Origin: Desmodesmus armatus
Lineage: Eukaryota > Chlorophyta > Chlorophyceae > Sphaeropleales > Scenedesmaceae
NCBI GenBank assembly: GCA_007449985.2
Contig: VIIQ02000096.1
Coordinates: forward strand, 310,001-374,000
Length of the DNA: 64,000 nt
Reading direction: 5' to 3'
The notes beneath the pieces were generated by a model. The model was not told where the DNA came from and searched no databases. It saw only the letters and a list, made by a program, of their open reading frames with translations. The translations under genes were made by a program, and so were the position numbers. Below, piece after piece: positions 24,592-36,100 of this stretch. Numbering within the stretch: the first letter of the stretch is position 1; the number at the start of each line of letters is the position of its first letter.

Positions 24592-26648
24592 ATGCTTTCC
24601 CCTTGTGGCCGTGCCAGCCTGGCATCCTCTCCTCCCTCATGCTGTGGCCGCACAACATCAGCTGCTATCCACAACCTCAGACACCGTCACCATCACCAAA
24701 AGCTTTCCAAACTATTGGTGGCCTGCAGCATCGATACCAGCAACATCACCAGCACCAGCACCAGCACTGCCAGCACAAGCAGCACCACTCCCCACAGCAG
24801 CTCTAGTGACACCAGCTTGGCTGTGCAGCAGGAGCAGCAGCCTCAGCCCAGCACGTCGGGCAGGACAGCTTCCTCAGCACATGCAGCAGGCAGCAGCGAC
24901 CTGGTGACATTCCAGGAGATGCAGGAGATAGCAGCTGCGCGTGGCCTGAGCTTGACACTCAAGACATTAGGGCCCTTCTATAGGATCACCTGTAGAGATG
25001 GTGAGCAGGCCCTTCTGACCCACATGTCGGGGTTTGATGATGATTGATATATTGAAGTGACATGTACGTATGGCCCTTGGTGCTGCCAAAAGCGTAGCTG
25101 TGTGCCTCTTGGGCAGCAGGAGATCGACACTGCAAACCATGCTGGCCTGACCCTTGCACAGCAGTGCACACCAACTTGCAGACCGCAAGCTGCATGAGCA
25201 TGTGATTAGCACAGCAGACCCGGCAAGATGAAATGCCTGCAGGCTTTCCAAACTGGTCCAGGATGCAGCTGGTTTGATTTGACCCCGCCACTGTGTTGGC
25301 TGCAGGTGGTGATGAGGGACGCATATTGGGTGTCACCAACGGCTTTGTGGCCCCCTGGTTTGGACTCATGCACTGTGATACTCTGCAGATATTCACGAGA
25401 GGGTGAGTTACTGCTCGCAGTACGGAGGCAGACACCATTGTAGTATAGCAGCAGCAGGAATGATCTGAAATCCCCGCTGCCTCTTTGTCATTCCGCCAGT
25501 ACAGCAGCAATGTAGCAGTAGTGACCTTCAACATACCTCTGCAGCCTGCATCTGATAACCTATCAGGTTGAAAGATTATTGGAGGAGATGCTGCTGCGTA
25601 CCGTATAGCTGTTGGGTGTCAACAGGCTGGCAGACGATGAACATGCTGGCAGCGTAACACAGCCACCCTGCACTCAATTTGGTTGTGAGGAACTGACCGC
25701 ATGCCCGTATGTGTGCTGTTGATGCAGGATGACAGGAGAGGAGGGTGAGCGTGTGCGCAAGAACGCTCTGGGGCTGGGGCTGCTGTTGGGTGGTGCTGTG
25801 CTGAGCTACGGCCACAGCTGCGGCTGCACCAAGGCTGAGATTCTGGCTATCAACGATGATGGTGAGTGATTCGCAGCGGATGGTTACTATCTAGCAGCAG
25901 GTGCCGCAGGTGCAGCTTAGGCAGGGGCTGATTTAAGGAGTTAATCCATCCAGGAGACTCGGCAGCGCTGGGGACTGCGCCCCTTGTGCAGGGGATGTGA
26001 TGGCAGGCGGCGCCTTTGTAGACTACTTTGGTCGTGCAGTTGCAGCCCTGCCACTGAGTGGCAGCTTGGTGACTGATATGGGCGGCTGGCTGATGTCAAG
26101 GGCTAGTAAGAGTGGCTATGTTGGTGCAACCATGCTATGTTGGTCACATGCTGCACATGTTGGCTGTTTCCTGCTGCTGATGTAGATGCTTGGCATGAAC
26201 GGCTAGTGCGCTACTACAGCTACTTTGGCTTCAAACCCGTCTGCAAGGTGCGACGAGATCAATACAAGTTGCTGGGTCAAGATAGCGGCAATGCACCAGG
26301 GCGACTGCATACGCTTTGTGAAAGCAACATCAGGCATGTACAGCCATGAGACATGCAGTGTGTGGTCCATGCGCACTGTGTGAAAGCAACCATGTGCAAA
26401 GGTCATGAGTTCGGCATGACCTAGCACTGGCATAATGTGGTGGGCTCTCTCACAAGTGGCATGGGTGCTGTGTGACTTTGCAGGTTGGGGGCCAAGGCTT
26501 CTTCAAAGACACCCCACACTTGCTGGTGTGGGGAGGAGAGGGCACGCGCATGGACGCAGACATTGTCGGCGCCTTGCAAAAGTGGACGCCAGCATTGCGG
26601 CAGAGCAGACGGCAGAAGAAACCTTCCCAGCAGGACAGCAGCCCTTGA
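24592..26648 (+). CDS. GNAT-family N-acetyltransferase-like protein, probably plastid-targeted
   Basis: Five exons with consistent phases: 24592-25000, 25306-25402, 25728-25861, 26186-26247 and 26484-26648, giving 288 residues. The N-terminus (MLSPCGRASLASSPPSCCGR) and the Ser/Thr-rich region after it resemble a chloroplast transit peptide. The core reads GDEGRILGVTNGFVAPWFGL, LMHCDTLQIFTRG, RKNALGLGLLLGGAVLSYGH, EILAINDDDAWHERLVRYYS, FGFKPV and HLLVWGGEGTRMDADI. The motif R-x-x-x-G-x-G with a following helix, and the YYxxFGF segment, are GNAT signatures. A plant family of chloroplast acyl-CoA N-acyltransferase-like proteins ends with the same LVWGG-GTRMDA block (recalled, not searched). Substrate unknown. 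A TGTAA signal lies at about 26705. The 324-base intron 3 has an open frame near 25992 that cannot be spliced in phase. Confidence 0.85.
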
Positions 26649-27103
26649 GAGGTTGTGGCTGTGATTCTGACTACGAGGGGGTGTATGGAGAAGTTCAGAA
26701 TGGCTGTAACTTTACAATGTCTCCATTGTGACAGTCGGAATATAAGTCTGATCAGCTGAGAGGACTGACAAGGGTGCCCCAGCAACGGGAGGGTGCCACT
26801 ACTACTAGGGTTTTGTGTTTGTTTGTTGGTTCCAGGGGGGGCGCACCCTCCACCGGCTGGCCACACACAACTCAGCCGAGTAAGCTCGACTGCCGGGGGC
26901 CTACTAGGGTTTTGTACATGAAATTGAGCTGTTGCAGGGTCAGCTCTATTCATATTCAAACCCAATCCAGGAGTGCTTCAAAAGCACCCGCCTCAATCCC
27001 AGATGCCATAGACCTTCATATACATCTCCTTTCTCATGTACAACTCTCCTTTCACAGTCTTCTCAACGCTTAGCAGCCCTCCCTGTGACCTAACTGCAAC
27101 TTG

Positions 27104-30100
27104 CTAGTAGTGCTTGTGCCGCTGGCTGGCCTTCACAGCCGCTGCGGCAGCTGCCTGCTTCCTATCAGCATGCCACTTGATCGCCCAGCTGAGCCCAGCA
27201 CCCTTCTCCACCACGTCAGGGTGCAAGCCCGGGTTGCAGTCCAGCGACAGCAGCTGCAACTTGCTCAACCCTTTCAGCTCCACTGGGAGGATGTCCAGCT
27301 GGTTGCTATGCAGCTCCAGCCCTATCAAGCTGCCGCCCCAGCGCGCACACAAGGCTGCTGGCAGCTCTGATATGCTGTTGTGCCCAGCTGACAGCCACGC
27401 AAGCGACCCCGGCAGCCATTGCGGCAGCTGCTGCAGCGCGTTGTGCGACACGTCAAGTGACACCAGCTGTGGCAGCAGCGGCTTGGCCGATTGCAGGGCA
27501 GACCCTGCTGCTGCTGCTGCTGTCCCGCTGGGCGCCCCCAGGCCTGTGTTTGGTCTGCTGCTGCTGGGCTGCATGCAGCCTGCAGCACCACCTCCCTGGT
27601 CAACAACACCTGCACTGCCTGGCCTGCTAGTACTACTGGCTGTCATGAACGTAGTGGCATCCCTGCTTCGCTCTGATCCTCCCCCTGACCCAACCTCAGC
27701 CCCTCCTGACGCAGCACCTGCTTCTGCTGCCCCCGTGTGCACCACACCCCCTCCAGCAGCAAGGCTCACACTGTAGGTAGCACCCAGTGTCAGTATGTTA
27801 GCAGCAGCAGGCGCAGCTGCTGCCGTCTGCAGGGCAGCATCAGTCAGCCCGTTGCCCGAGAGGTCTAGCTGCCGCAGGCCTGACAGCGCATGCAGCAAGC
27901 CCTGAGGCAGCCCTGCCTGCTGCTGCTGCTGCTGCTGCTGCAGTTTGTTGAACCCTAAGCCCAAGCTGGTGAGCCCCGTCAGCTGCAGGAGGCCCTCTGG
28001 CAGCTGCTGCAGGGTGTTGTGCTGGAAGTGCAGGCTGGCCAGGGTGGTGAGGTGGAACAACCCGCAAGGTAGCTGGCTCAGCTGGTTGTACTCTGCAGTG
28101 ACACACCCCCAGGCACAAAAGAGGCAGGGCGGGGCTTAGCGGTTGAAGTATGCTGCTAGCGCTCATGACGCTCTAGCTGCCAACACGTACGGCAGCAGCT
28201 GTCAAGGTAGTAGATGAGCCATGATGACCACACACATTGGCAATCAGGGTGCCCTCATGCCAGGGTGCCGTTGGTGCCGGCATTTGCACAACCTACAACA
28301 CACATTATGCCATGATACAGTAGGTGAATGAAGAAGACTGCCACTGGATCATGCAGTTCGGCCAACACCAGCCCAGTCAAGGGTGTACCACCAGCATTGA
28401 ATGCATCCTGACCACTGCGGACACCTCCTACCTGCATGCAGGGTGTGCAGCTGCTGCAAGCGGCTGATGCTGCCAGGAAACTGCTGCAGCTGATTGTGCC
28501 CAACAAACAGCGCCTTCAAGTCGAGCAGGGCGCCAAGTGTTGCAGGGAGCTCCTGCAGCCTGCAGCACAACACCAACATGTCCCACATCAATACCACACA
28601 CATACACACACGTGCACGCTCTATGCTGGCTACACATTCATCCTCACCCCTCGCCCGCGCCCGTACCCTTGCACGCCCTCACCCACACCTACTCACCTAA
28701 AAGCTGTTTGTGAACCGTTTACAAACGCTGAGTGTGGCTGCATGGGACAACATCGTCGCCCGTGCCATTTTACTGCCCCAAAATCGAATGACACTGTGCA
28801 TGGCGCCATGCAGAAAGGCATCAGTCCATGCCATGCCATTCCATTCCCAGACTCACTTGTTGTGTGACACGTCCAGCATTGTGAGGGCCGGCAGAGCAGC
28901 AGGCAGCTCCGGCGGCAGCACCACCAGCTGGTTGTGTGCCAGCTGCAGCTGCACCAAGCTGGCCGGCAGGGACGACACACCAGACGGCACCCGCACCTGC
29001 CGCAGCTGCCGCACGTGCTGCTCGTATGCAGCATCGTACGCGGCCTGCCCTCTGCGTGAAACATTCGCCGACGCTGCTGGGGATGTTGGCCGGTGCTGCT
29101 GCTGCTGCTGCTGCTGATAGTGCAACGCTCCGGTCACACTTTCAACCTGATTGCTGCCACTGCAACTAGTACTGCCGCCGCAGCCGCCGGTGCTTCCCGC
29201 AGTACCGGGCCGGCTGCTGGCGGTTGAGCGCATGCCCCCCGCATTCAGCTGCTGTGTGAACGCCTCCAGCGCCTCGGATGCCGCTGCTGCTGCCGCTGCT
29301 GCGACGGCGTCCTCACTAGCAGGCAGCAGGCCCGTGAGGGCTGCCAGTTTGTTGAAGGAGGCGGTGAGGGTGTGCAACTGCGTGAGACCGTGTAGGGAGG
29401 GCAACTGCACCAAGCCTGCACACGGGAACATGAGACATGCAGTTGCTAGTGTGTTGCGTTGGTGCTGCAGCTGCACAGCATCAGCTGATGCTAGTCCAGT
29501 GATGCAGGTGAGTTGCTATTCGCTGGGTAGGGCCCCAAAGTTAGCAGCCCCCCCCCCCCCCCAACACATACAGGCCAGTCAGAGGGCCTGCAGTTGGTCA
29601 ACCAGTGAGCTTTTTCTGGGCTGACCAGGCGCAAGGTAATCTCCAGCAGGATGTGGCACTGCACCATGCATGCATGATGGTCAGTGGCATTCTGCTGCTT
29701 GCATGCGCATGAGTCCTACTTTCAATAATGCACAAGTTTAGTGCACCCACCTGAGGCGGAGAAGTTGGCCACCATTGTATCCTCAGGCAGCGCAGTAGCA
29801 TACGCCTCAGCAGCAGCCGCACTCCCCAGCGCCTTGCAAGCCGCATGCACCAGCCGCCGCTGCTGCTCTTCCGTCACCTTCTGCTGCTGCTGCTGTGAGG
29901 GACCACCAGCTCCTGTATCCTCCATGCAGGACCCTGCACCCCCAGTGCTGCTGCAGCTGCTGTGCTGGGGAGCTGCGGTGTATGAGGGCCCCGTCGCCAG
30001 CTGCATGCTGTGCTGTGCTGCCCCCTCGTGCAGGCGCTGCAGCGCCGCGCTCTGTGCTGCAGCTGCAACGTGGCTGCTGCGGTGTATCTGCGTAGCAGGA

Positions 30101-33100
30101 GAAGGACCTGCGCCAGCTGCAGCTGCTGCGGCGGCAGCTTGTGTGCGTGGCGTGATGAAGCAGACTGCCTTCTCGACAGGGATACCCCCTGCCCTGGTAA
30201 TACTGTTGGACACCTCCCTAGCAGCAGCAGCCCCCAGCTGAGCACCAGCAGGAGCACTCACCAGCACTCCCCCACTCAAGCTCACCAAGCTGCCCGCGCC
30301 GTGCGCCCTGCTGTAAGCATTCTCCCTAATTGCGCTGCCCCCTCCCACCACTGCCGTCCCCATCCCCCCTGGCCCCTCTGCCCCCGACAGCAGCTGTGGC
30401 GACCCCGGCCTACTGCCATTGGGTGTGAAAGACGGCAAGGCGATCCCCAAGGGACTCCCAGGACGGGGTGCGGTCCCAGTGATGATGGCACCTTCACCCC
30501 AGTATGACACAGAGCCGTGCCGGTGAGAGCCCCAGCCCCCAGAAGAGCTCAGCTGCGCTGCACTGCCCCTAGCAGCAGCCAGGGCTGCTGTCACTGCCCC
30601 TGGGAGGGATGCAGTGCCTGCAGCACCAGCACCAGCACCAGCCCCAGCAGCTCGCATGGCTGCCACCTCCTGCCACACCGGCTGCCGCAGCCTGGTGCCA
30701 CTACTGCTGCTGCCGCCACCGCTGCTGGTTACCGTACCACCGCCGTTCGATGCGCTGAGCCCTTGACTGCATCCTGAGGCCCCATGCGCACCAGGAGCGC
30801 CCTGCAAGGAGGTGGAGTGCCGTGGTGCAGTTGCACTAATGCCTGATGTGCTGGAGTGCCTTGCCCCAGCATACGAGTTGACAACAGATACACGCTGCCC
30901 TGTAAGCTGCTTGCTGCGCCTGGCCCCTTGCCCCTGCTTCGTACTCAGCTGCTGCTGCCCCGCCGGTGCACCTGCTGTCACGGCTGCTGCTGGCTGCTCT
31001 GTAACCACAGCAGCCATGCTGCTGCTGCTGCTGCTGCTGTTGCGGTCCTCCCCACCCCACTTCAGCCTGCCAGCAGAGCCGCGGTCACCACCCCCGACTG
31101 ACTGCAGCTGTGACGGCGTCATGCGTTGCTTGCTGGACCCCAGGGACCCTATCGCCGAGGCCGGGGCAGACCCGTCTTCAAGTCCTGTCCCGCCCGTCTG
31201 CTCCAGCGATATGCTCAGCATAGGCCGGCCCCTGCCTCCCCCCGCGTTGCTGTGACCGTTGCTGCTGGTGCTGCCGCTACCAGCCGATGCTTCTGCAGCT
31301 ACTGTGAAGCCGACAGTGCGAGGCCGGCCAGAGCTGAAGCTGCTGGCTCCTGTTCCAGCCCCAAAACCGCCAGATGGTGACATCATCGAGTTGCGTTCGA
31401 GGATTGTCTGGGCAGGTGGTGGAGGCTGTGTCAGCATGGACTCTGGCGGTGGGGGAAGGTCACCAGCACCTGCGCAGCAAGGGTTGCCATGCACAGACAC
31501 CAGCAAATTGTAATGCAATGGGCATGTCTGCTTGACTTTGGTTTCAGCACAGCCATGGAGCCAGTGACACTGTGCATGTTGCATTTTGTCATGTGCCAAA
31601 CACATCCGCAAAGACTTTTGCTGGCTCGCTCACTGGCTGGCTGTGCCTCTCCTGCATGCACACCCTGTGACTATCAGTCACTCCCTAGCTTTAGGGACTG
31701 TGCCTGCAACACCAGCAACTGTACCCACCTGCCAAGAAAGACGCCATCGCCTCAAACTTGCGTCTGATCTGCCGCCGCATCTGCACCCTCGCCCCGCCAA
31801 AGCTCCCTGCCCTGCGCCGGCCACTGGGCGTCTTGGGCGTCACTGGCGGCAGCCCTGTACCCAAACCCAGTCCAAGGATCGTGTGCCGGCCGGGCCCTAC
31901 ATCGTCGCAAAGCGTCAGTGCACACATTCAGAACAAATTGGACTCCATACATACTTGCATCTTAGCGGACAACATCTACAACATCGTGACTTGATATCTC
32001 CAGACTGCCCTTCACAGTCAGCCCCACTGTGACAAACCATCACAAACACTCCACATACCTAGGGTGTGGCGGGCCGTCTGCGGCGCATGCTGGCGTCCGC
32101 TGAGGCTGTGGCTCAGAGTCGGCGCCAGCGGCAATGCTGCCCGGGCTGTGAGCAGCATGTGGCTGCCGCCAGCTGCCTGCAGGCTGTAGCTGTTGCCGGC
32201 CTGCAGGACGCCCGCCACCCCGTCAGAGACCAGCAGCACCGACTGGCTGGCACAGGTGGTCACCAGGCTGGGGAGGGTCCATGCGGGTGCTGCACTGGCC
32301 AGCTCACACAAGGCTGCTGCTGCAGCCAAACCCTTGCCAGAGATGGCGCTGATGAAGTTGCCGGCTGCAGCAGGGCAACACAGTGCAAACCAGGGCGATG
32401 TTTTTGGCAGCTACTAAGTTGGTCTTGAGTGATCATCATTAGTGGCACTGATGACAAAAATGACGTAACGTAAGCAGCATGGGAAAAGCAGAGCAAAGCA
32501 TATCACAGAGGAGGAATGTCCAGGCGCGTGGACTGAAGCACCAAGGTGCAACTGGTAACGGCTTTGACTCTTGAAGGCATCAACAGGAATGCAACATGGG
32601 AGCGGCAAAACTGACGCTGAACTGACACCTGTGCCGTAGTGGATTGACATGCCTGCCGCCACCGAGTGCGGCAGCGCTGAACATGCGGCTGCAGCAGTCC
32701 CGCTTTGCCCCCTACCTTCGTAGTCCAGGAAGCAGCTGCCGTGTGCCAGGCCTGCCGCCAGCCTGACCATGGGCAGCCCCCCCTCAGCCCTCAGCATGAG
32801 CCCATCCAGCCGCGCAGCAGCGGTCAGCAGCACATCCGCAGCACACTCCACACCGGCCGCCTCAGGCACACCTGCGGCAGTGCGTCATGCGCCAAGTCAG
32901 TTGCCCACCACGGCTGGTAGCACCGTCAAGTGTTGCTGCTGGTTCGCAAGTCCATCACCCAAAAGAAGAGTTTCAGTTCAGACCAGGCACGCATGGCAGT
33001 GCAGCCAGCATCAAAGCATGCAATCATCCGTCTGCCCTGGCTGGCAGCATGCTGACAGTGTAGCAGGGCATGAGTCAGGATAGGATCCTGAGGTACTGTA

Positions 33101-36100
33101 CTGCGCTCACAAGCACACCAGGGTCATGTGAACACTGGCGATGTGAACACTGTCTGCAACCTGCATGTGGCCTGCAATGCCGTTGCTTGATAGCACTTAG
33201 CCCTGCCGGGAGGGTAACTACAGTTACTTTGAAGCTGATTTTTGCTGTGCACCCAGCATGCCGACCCTGTAGGTGTGCGTGTCCGGCCCAGCCGCCCCAG
33301 CTAGCAGCACAACACTCCACACAACACCAACACCAACACGGCGCAACACACCTGGGTCGATGGGAGCCAGCAGGATGAAGCTGCCAGGCCCCCAGCGCAC
33401 CACCTGCAGGCCCTCATCATATGCCACCGCCCCGCACGCCGAGTACACGTCGTCCAGCACACTAGACAGCACCGTGATGCTCACTGGAGCCTGACCTTGC
33501 AGGACCTACATGCAGCGCGGCAGTGATACAGCAAGACCAAATGCGACATTGACAGGCAGGTTTTGGGAGCCATCCAGCGTTTGGCTGGATGCGCCACGAT
33601 GTGCCAGCATGCTTGCACTGCCGACAGCTGGTGGGGCTGCGGCACTGACTGCCTGAAACTGCTGATGCTGTTGCAGGAACAGGAGAAGCCATCTGCTTTG
33701 CAGTTGCTAGTTTCACCGGCTTCAAGAGCTCTCAAGGTCATGCCGCAGCACGGCATTGGCAACACAACACGCATTCACAACGGGCACACATATGCATGTA
33801 AGATGGTCAAATGTTGCAACGCCCCAGCAGCCAGTCGGTGCCGCCCCCCTCCCCCTCTTCCAAACTCGCCCCACACAGATGACTGAGTACTGTCTCAGCG
33901 GCAGGGGCCATGTGGCTAGCAACTCTGTCATTCCATCCAACGAATGATTCACAAACTGACCTGGACCCTCAGCACAGCAACACAGCAGTCCTCCAGTAGC
34001 TCTGTATGGCTGCCGCCACCCCCACCACCTCCCGTGCTGCCGCGAGCCGCCAACGCTGCCGCTGCAGTCGCCGCTGCGGCCGCTGCCGAGGCCACCTGCG
34101 GGTGTACGGCAAGCGCGTGTCAGGCCATAACACGTGATGCGCCCTTTCACATACCCCCCCCCCTGATGAAACAGTACAGTACAGGACAGTGATTGGGAGA
34201 CAGAGTCCCAACCTCGGCACTAGCCAGCGAGCCAAGGGCTCATGAGGGTGCCCGTAGGGCCTTCAACTTGTCGTACCCCAATCTCTCAGGTCAGGTGTGG
34301 CGGCTGCAGGGGCCAGCAGCAGGCCAAAGTACCAAAGATATACCTGTGGGTGTGCGGCTGCAGGGGCCAGCAGCAGGCTCTTTGTGCCGCCGGAGCCACC
34401 AGCTATGGAGGCCGAGGCTGCCCGCGCTGCTGCGGTGGCTGCGTAAGCGGTGATGGCAGCTGCTGACGCGGTTGTGGCACGGATGTGGAGCTTTCTGTAC
34501 TCTCCAACATCTTTGATGATCTGCGGACAACACACAAGTAGGAAAGCACCATGGCAGACATGTAAACCGCAAGCATGGTGTGACATGGCCACTGATCTAG
34601 ATGATGGCTTCTTGCCACGTCAGAGCCGCTGCCTGCAGGATCTCTTTGAATTCACAGAGCCTGGCGGCAAAGAAGTAGCAAGAGGCGCCCACTGTTGTAC
34701 TGGAGCGGCTGCCGCAACACTCTAGGCGTGAACGGGATTGACATGGGCAGTAAGTAGAACGGACACACGCACCTCTACCAGCTGCCTGACCGACACTGTC
34801 TGCGGCAGGTTGGCGCACTGCTCCGGCCTCAGCCCAGCAGGCAGCTGCGCCTCCCACTCCGCATCCGACACCTGCCCAGCATCCCTGCCATCAGCACTCT
34901 TGGACTTCCCCTGCCTGCCATGCCACTTCGCTGGCCCTGCTTGCAGTCCCTGCTTGCCATCAATGTGCTGCGGGTGCTGGTGCTGGTGTGGGTGAGGGTG
35001 CTGCCCACGTGCGGTCGACTGCGCTGAATCAGCTTCGCGGCTGGGGCTGGGTGCTACCTTGCCCTTGAGAGATCGCCAGGCGGGTTTGTGTTGGGACTCC
35101 GGGCCCTGGGTGCCCGGGAGAGGGCGTGACAGGGTGGTAGGGATGCTGCTGCTGCTGTAGATGTCTTCCAGCAGGGCGAGCCTGTGGGCGTCTGCGGCGG
35201 GCTGCTGCTGGCTGCGATCGAGGGCGGCGGCTGAGGCTGCTGCTGCTGCGGCGGTGATGGCATCCTGCAGGACATGTAAGATATCGAAGGCTGTTCATTT
35301 GTGATAATACTTTGAGCAGGCCGGTGGCAAAACAGCGGCCCGTTTCATGCAGTGCATGAAGAGAGGCACTGCTGGCAATGGAAAGTGCTGCCGACCAACA
35401 CTTTGTAGCAGGAGTACATTAGTAGGTGTCTAGGTTGCTTGTTGACTTCCTCCCTGCTGCAACGGACATAGACATCAAGCCTGAGCAGCAAAACAAACGT
35501 GCAAGAATGGGCCCCCCTCACTCTGTCTACACCTGCGCACCTGTAGGGCGCCGTCCTGCTGCTGCCGCAGCCTGCTGAACAGCCGCAGCGTGAGGGGGTC
35601 CAGCGTCGCCACAAACTTCTGCGGCGACACCCTCAGCGTGACCACGCCATCTTCCGCAGCCACCACGCCCACAGCCAGGCGCCTGTCCCGCACAGCATCA
35701 TCCCCAAGCACAGTGCCTGGGCCCCTGCGGCAAAAACCAGTAGAGGCCGGCTTGCTTTGCGTCCTTGGTACCAGAGCTTCCTGCTTGCTAGAGTGGTGGC
35801 AAGAAGGCAGGCTCACTTGCCGCCTTCTGCGGGCCCAATGAACTGCGTGCTCGCAGTTGACGCGTTGGTGGGACTTGTCCCATTGGTCTGGCAACTGTCA
35901 GACAGGGAGCAACTGTCGTTACATGCGCAATGGCCTTGCTGGCATGACAAACATGACTCATCGCCACGCGCCCTGAGCTCAGCCACATCCACCTACCTGG
36001 TGGCCAGCACCACAGGCGGGTCAAAGCAGGTCTGCTCCAACCGCAGGGCGAGAGCGAGCCCACTGAACCGCCCTGCAGACGAGCCCCTCGCACCCCCTGC

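Noticed and set aside
25992..26068. Possible cassette exon in GNAT intron 3 (GDVMAGGAFVDYFGR)
   Set aside because: Its length would shift the phase of the conserved next exon, and the family joins INDDD directly to the LVRYY segment.
27114..27776. 220-codon plus-strand frame opposite the LRR exon
   Set aside because: Shadow of the minus-strand LRR coding sequence, rich in Cys/Ser/Pro from antisense Leu/Gly codons.
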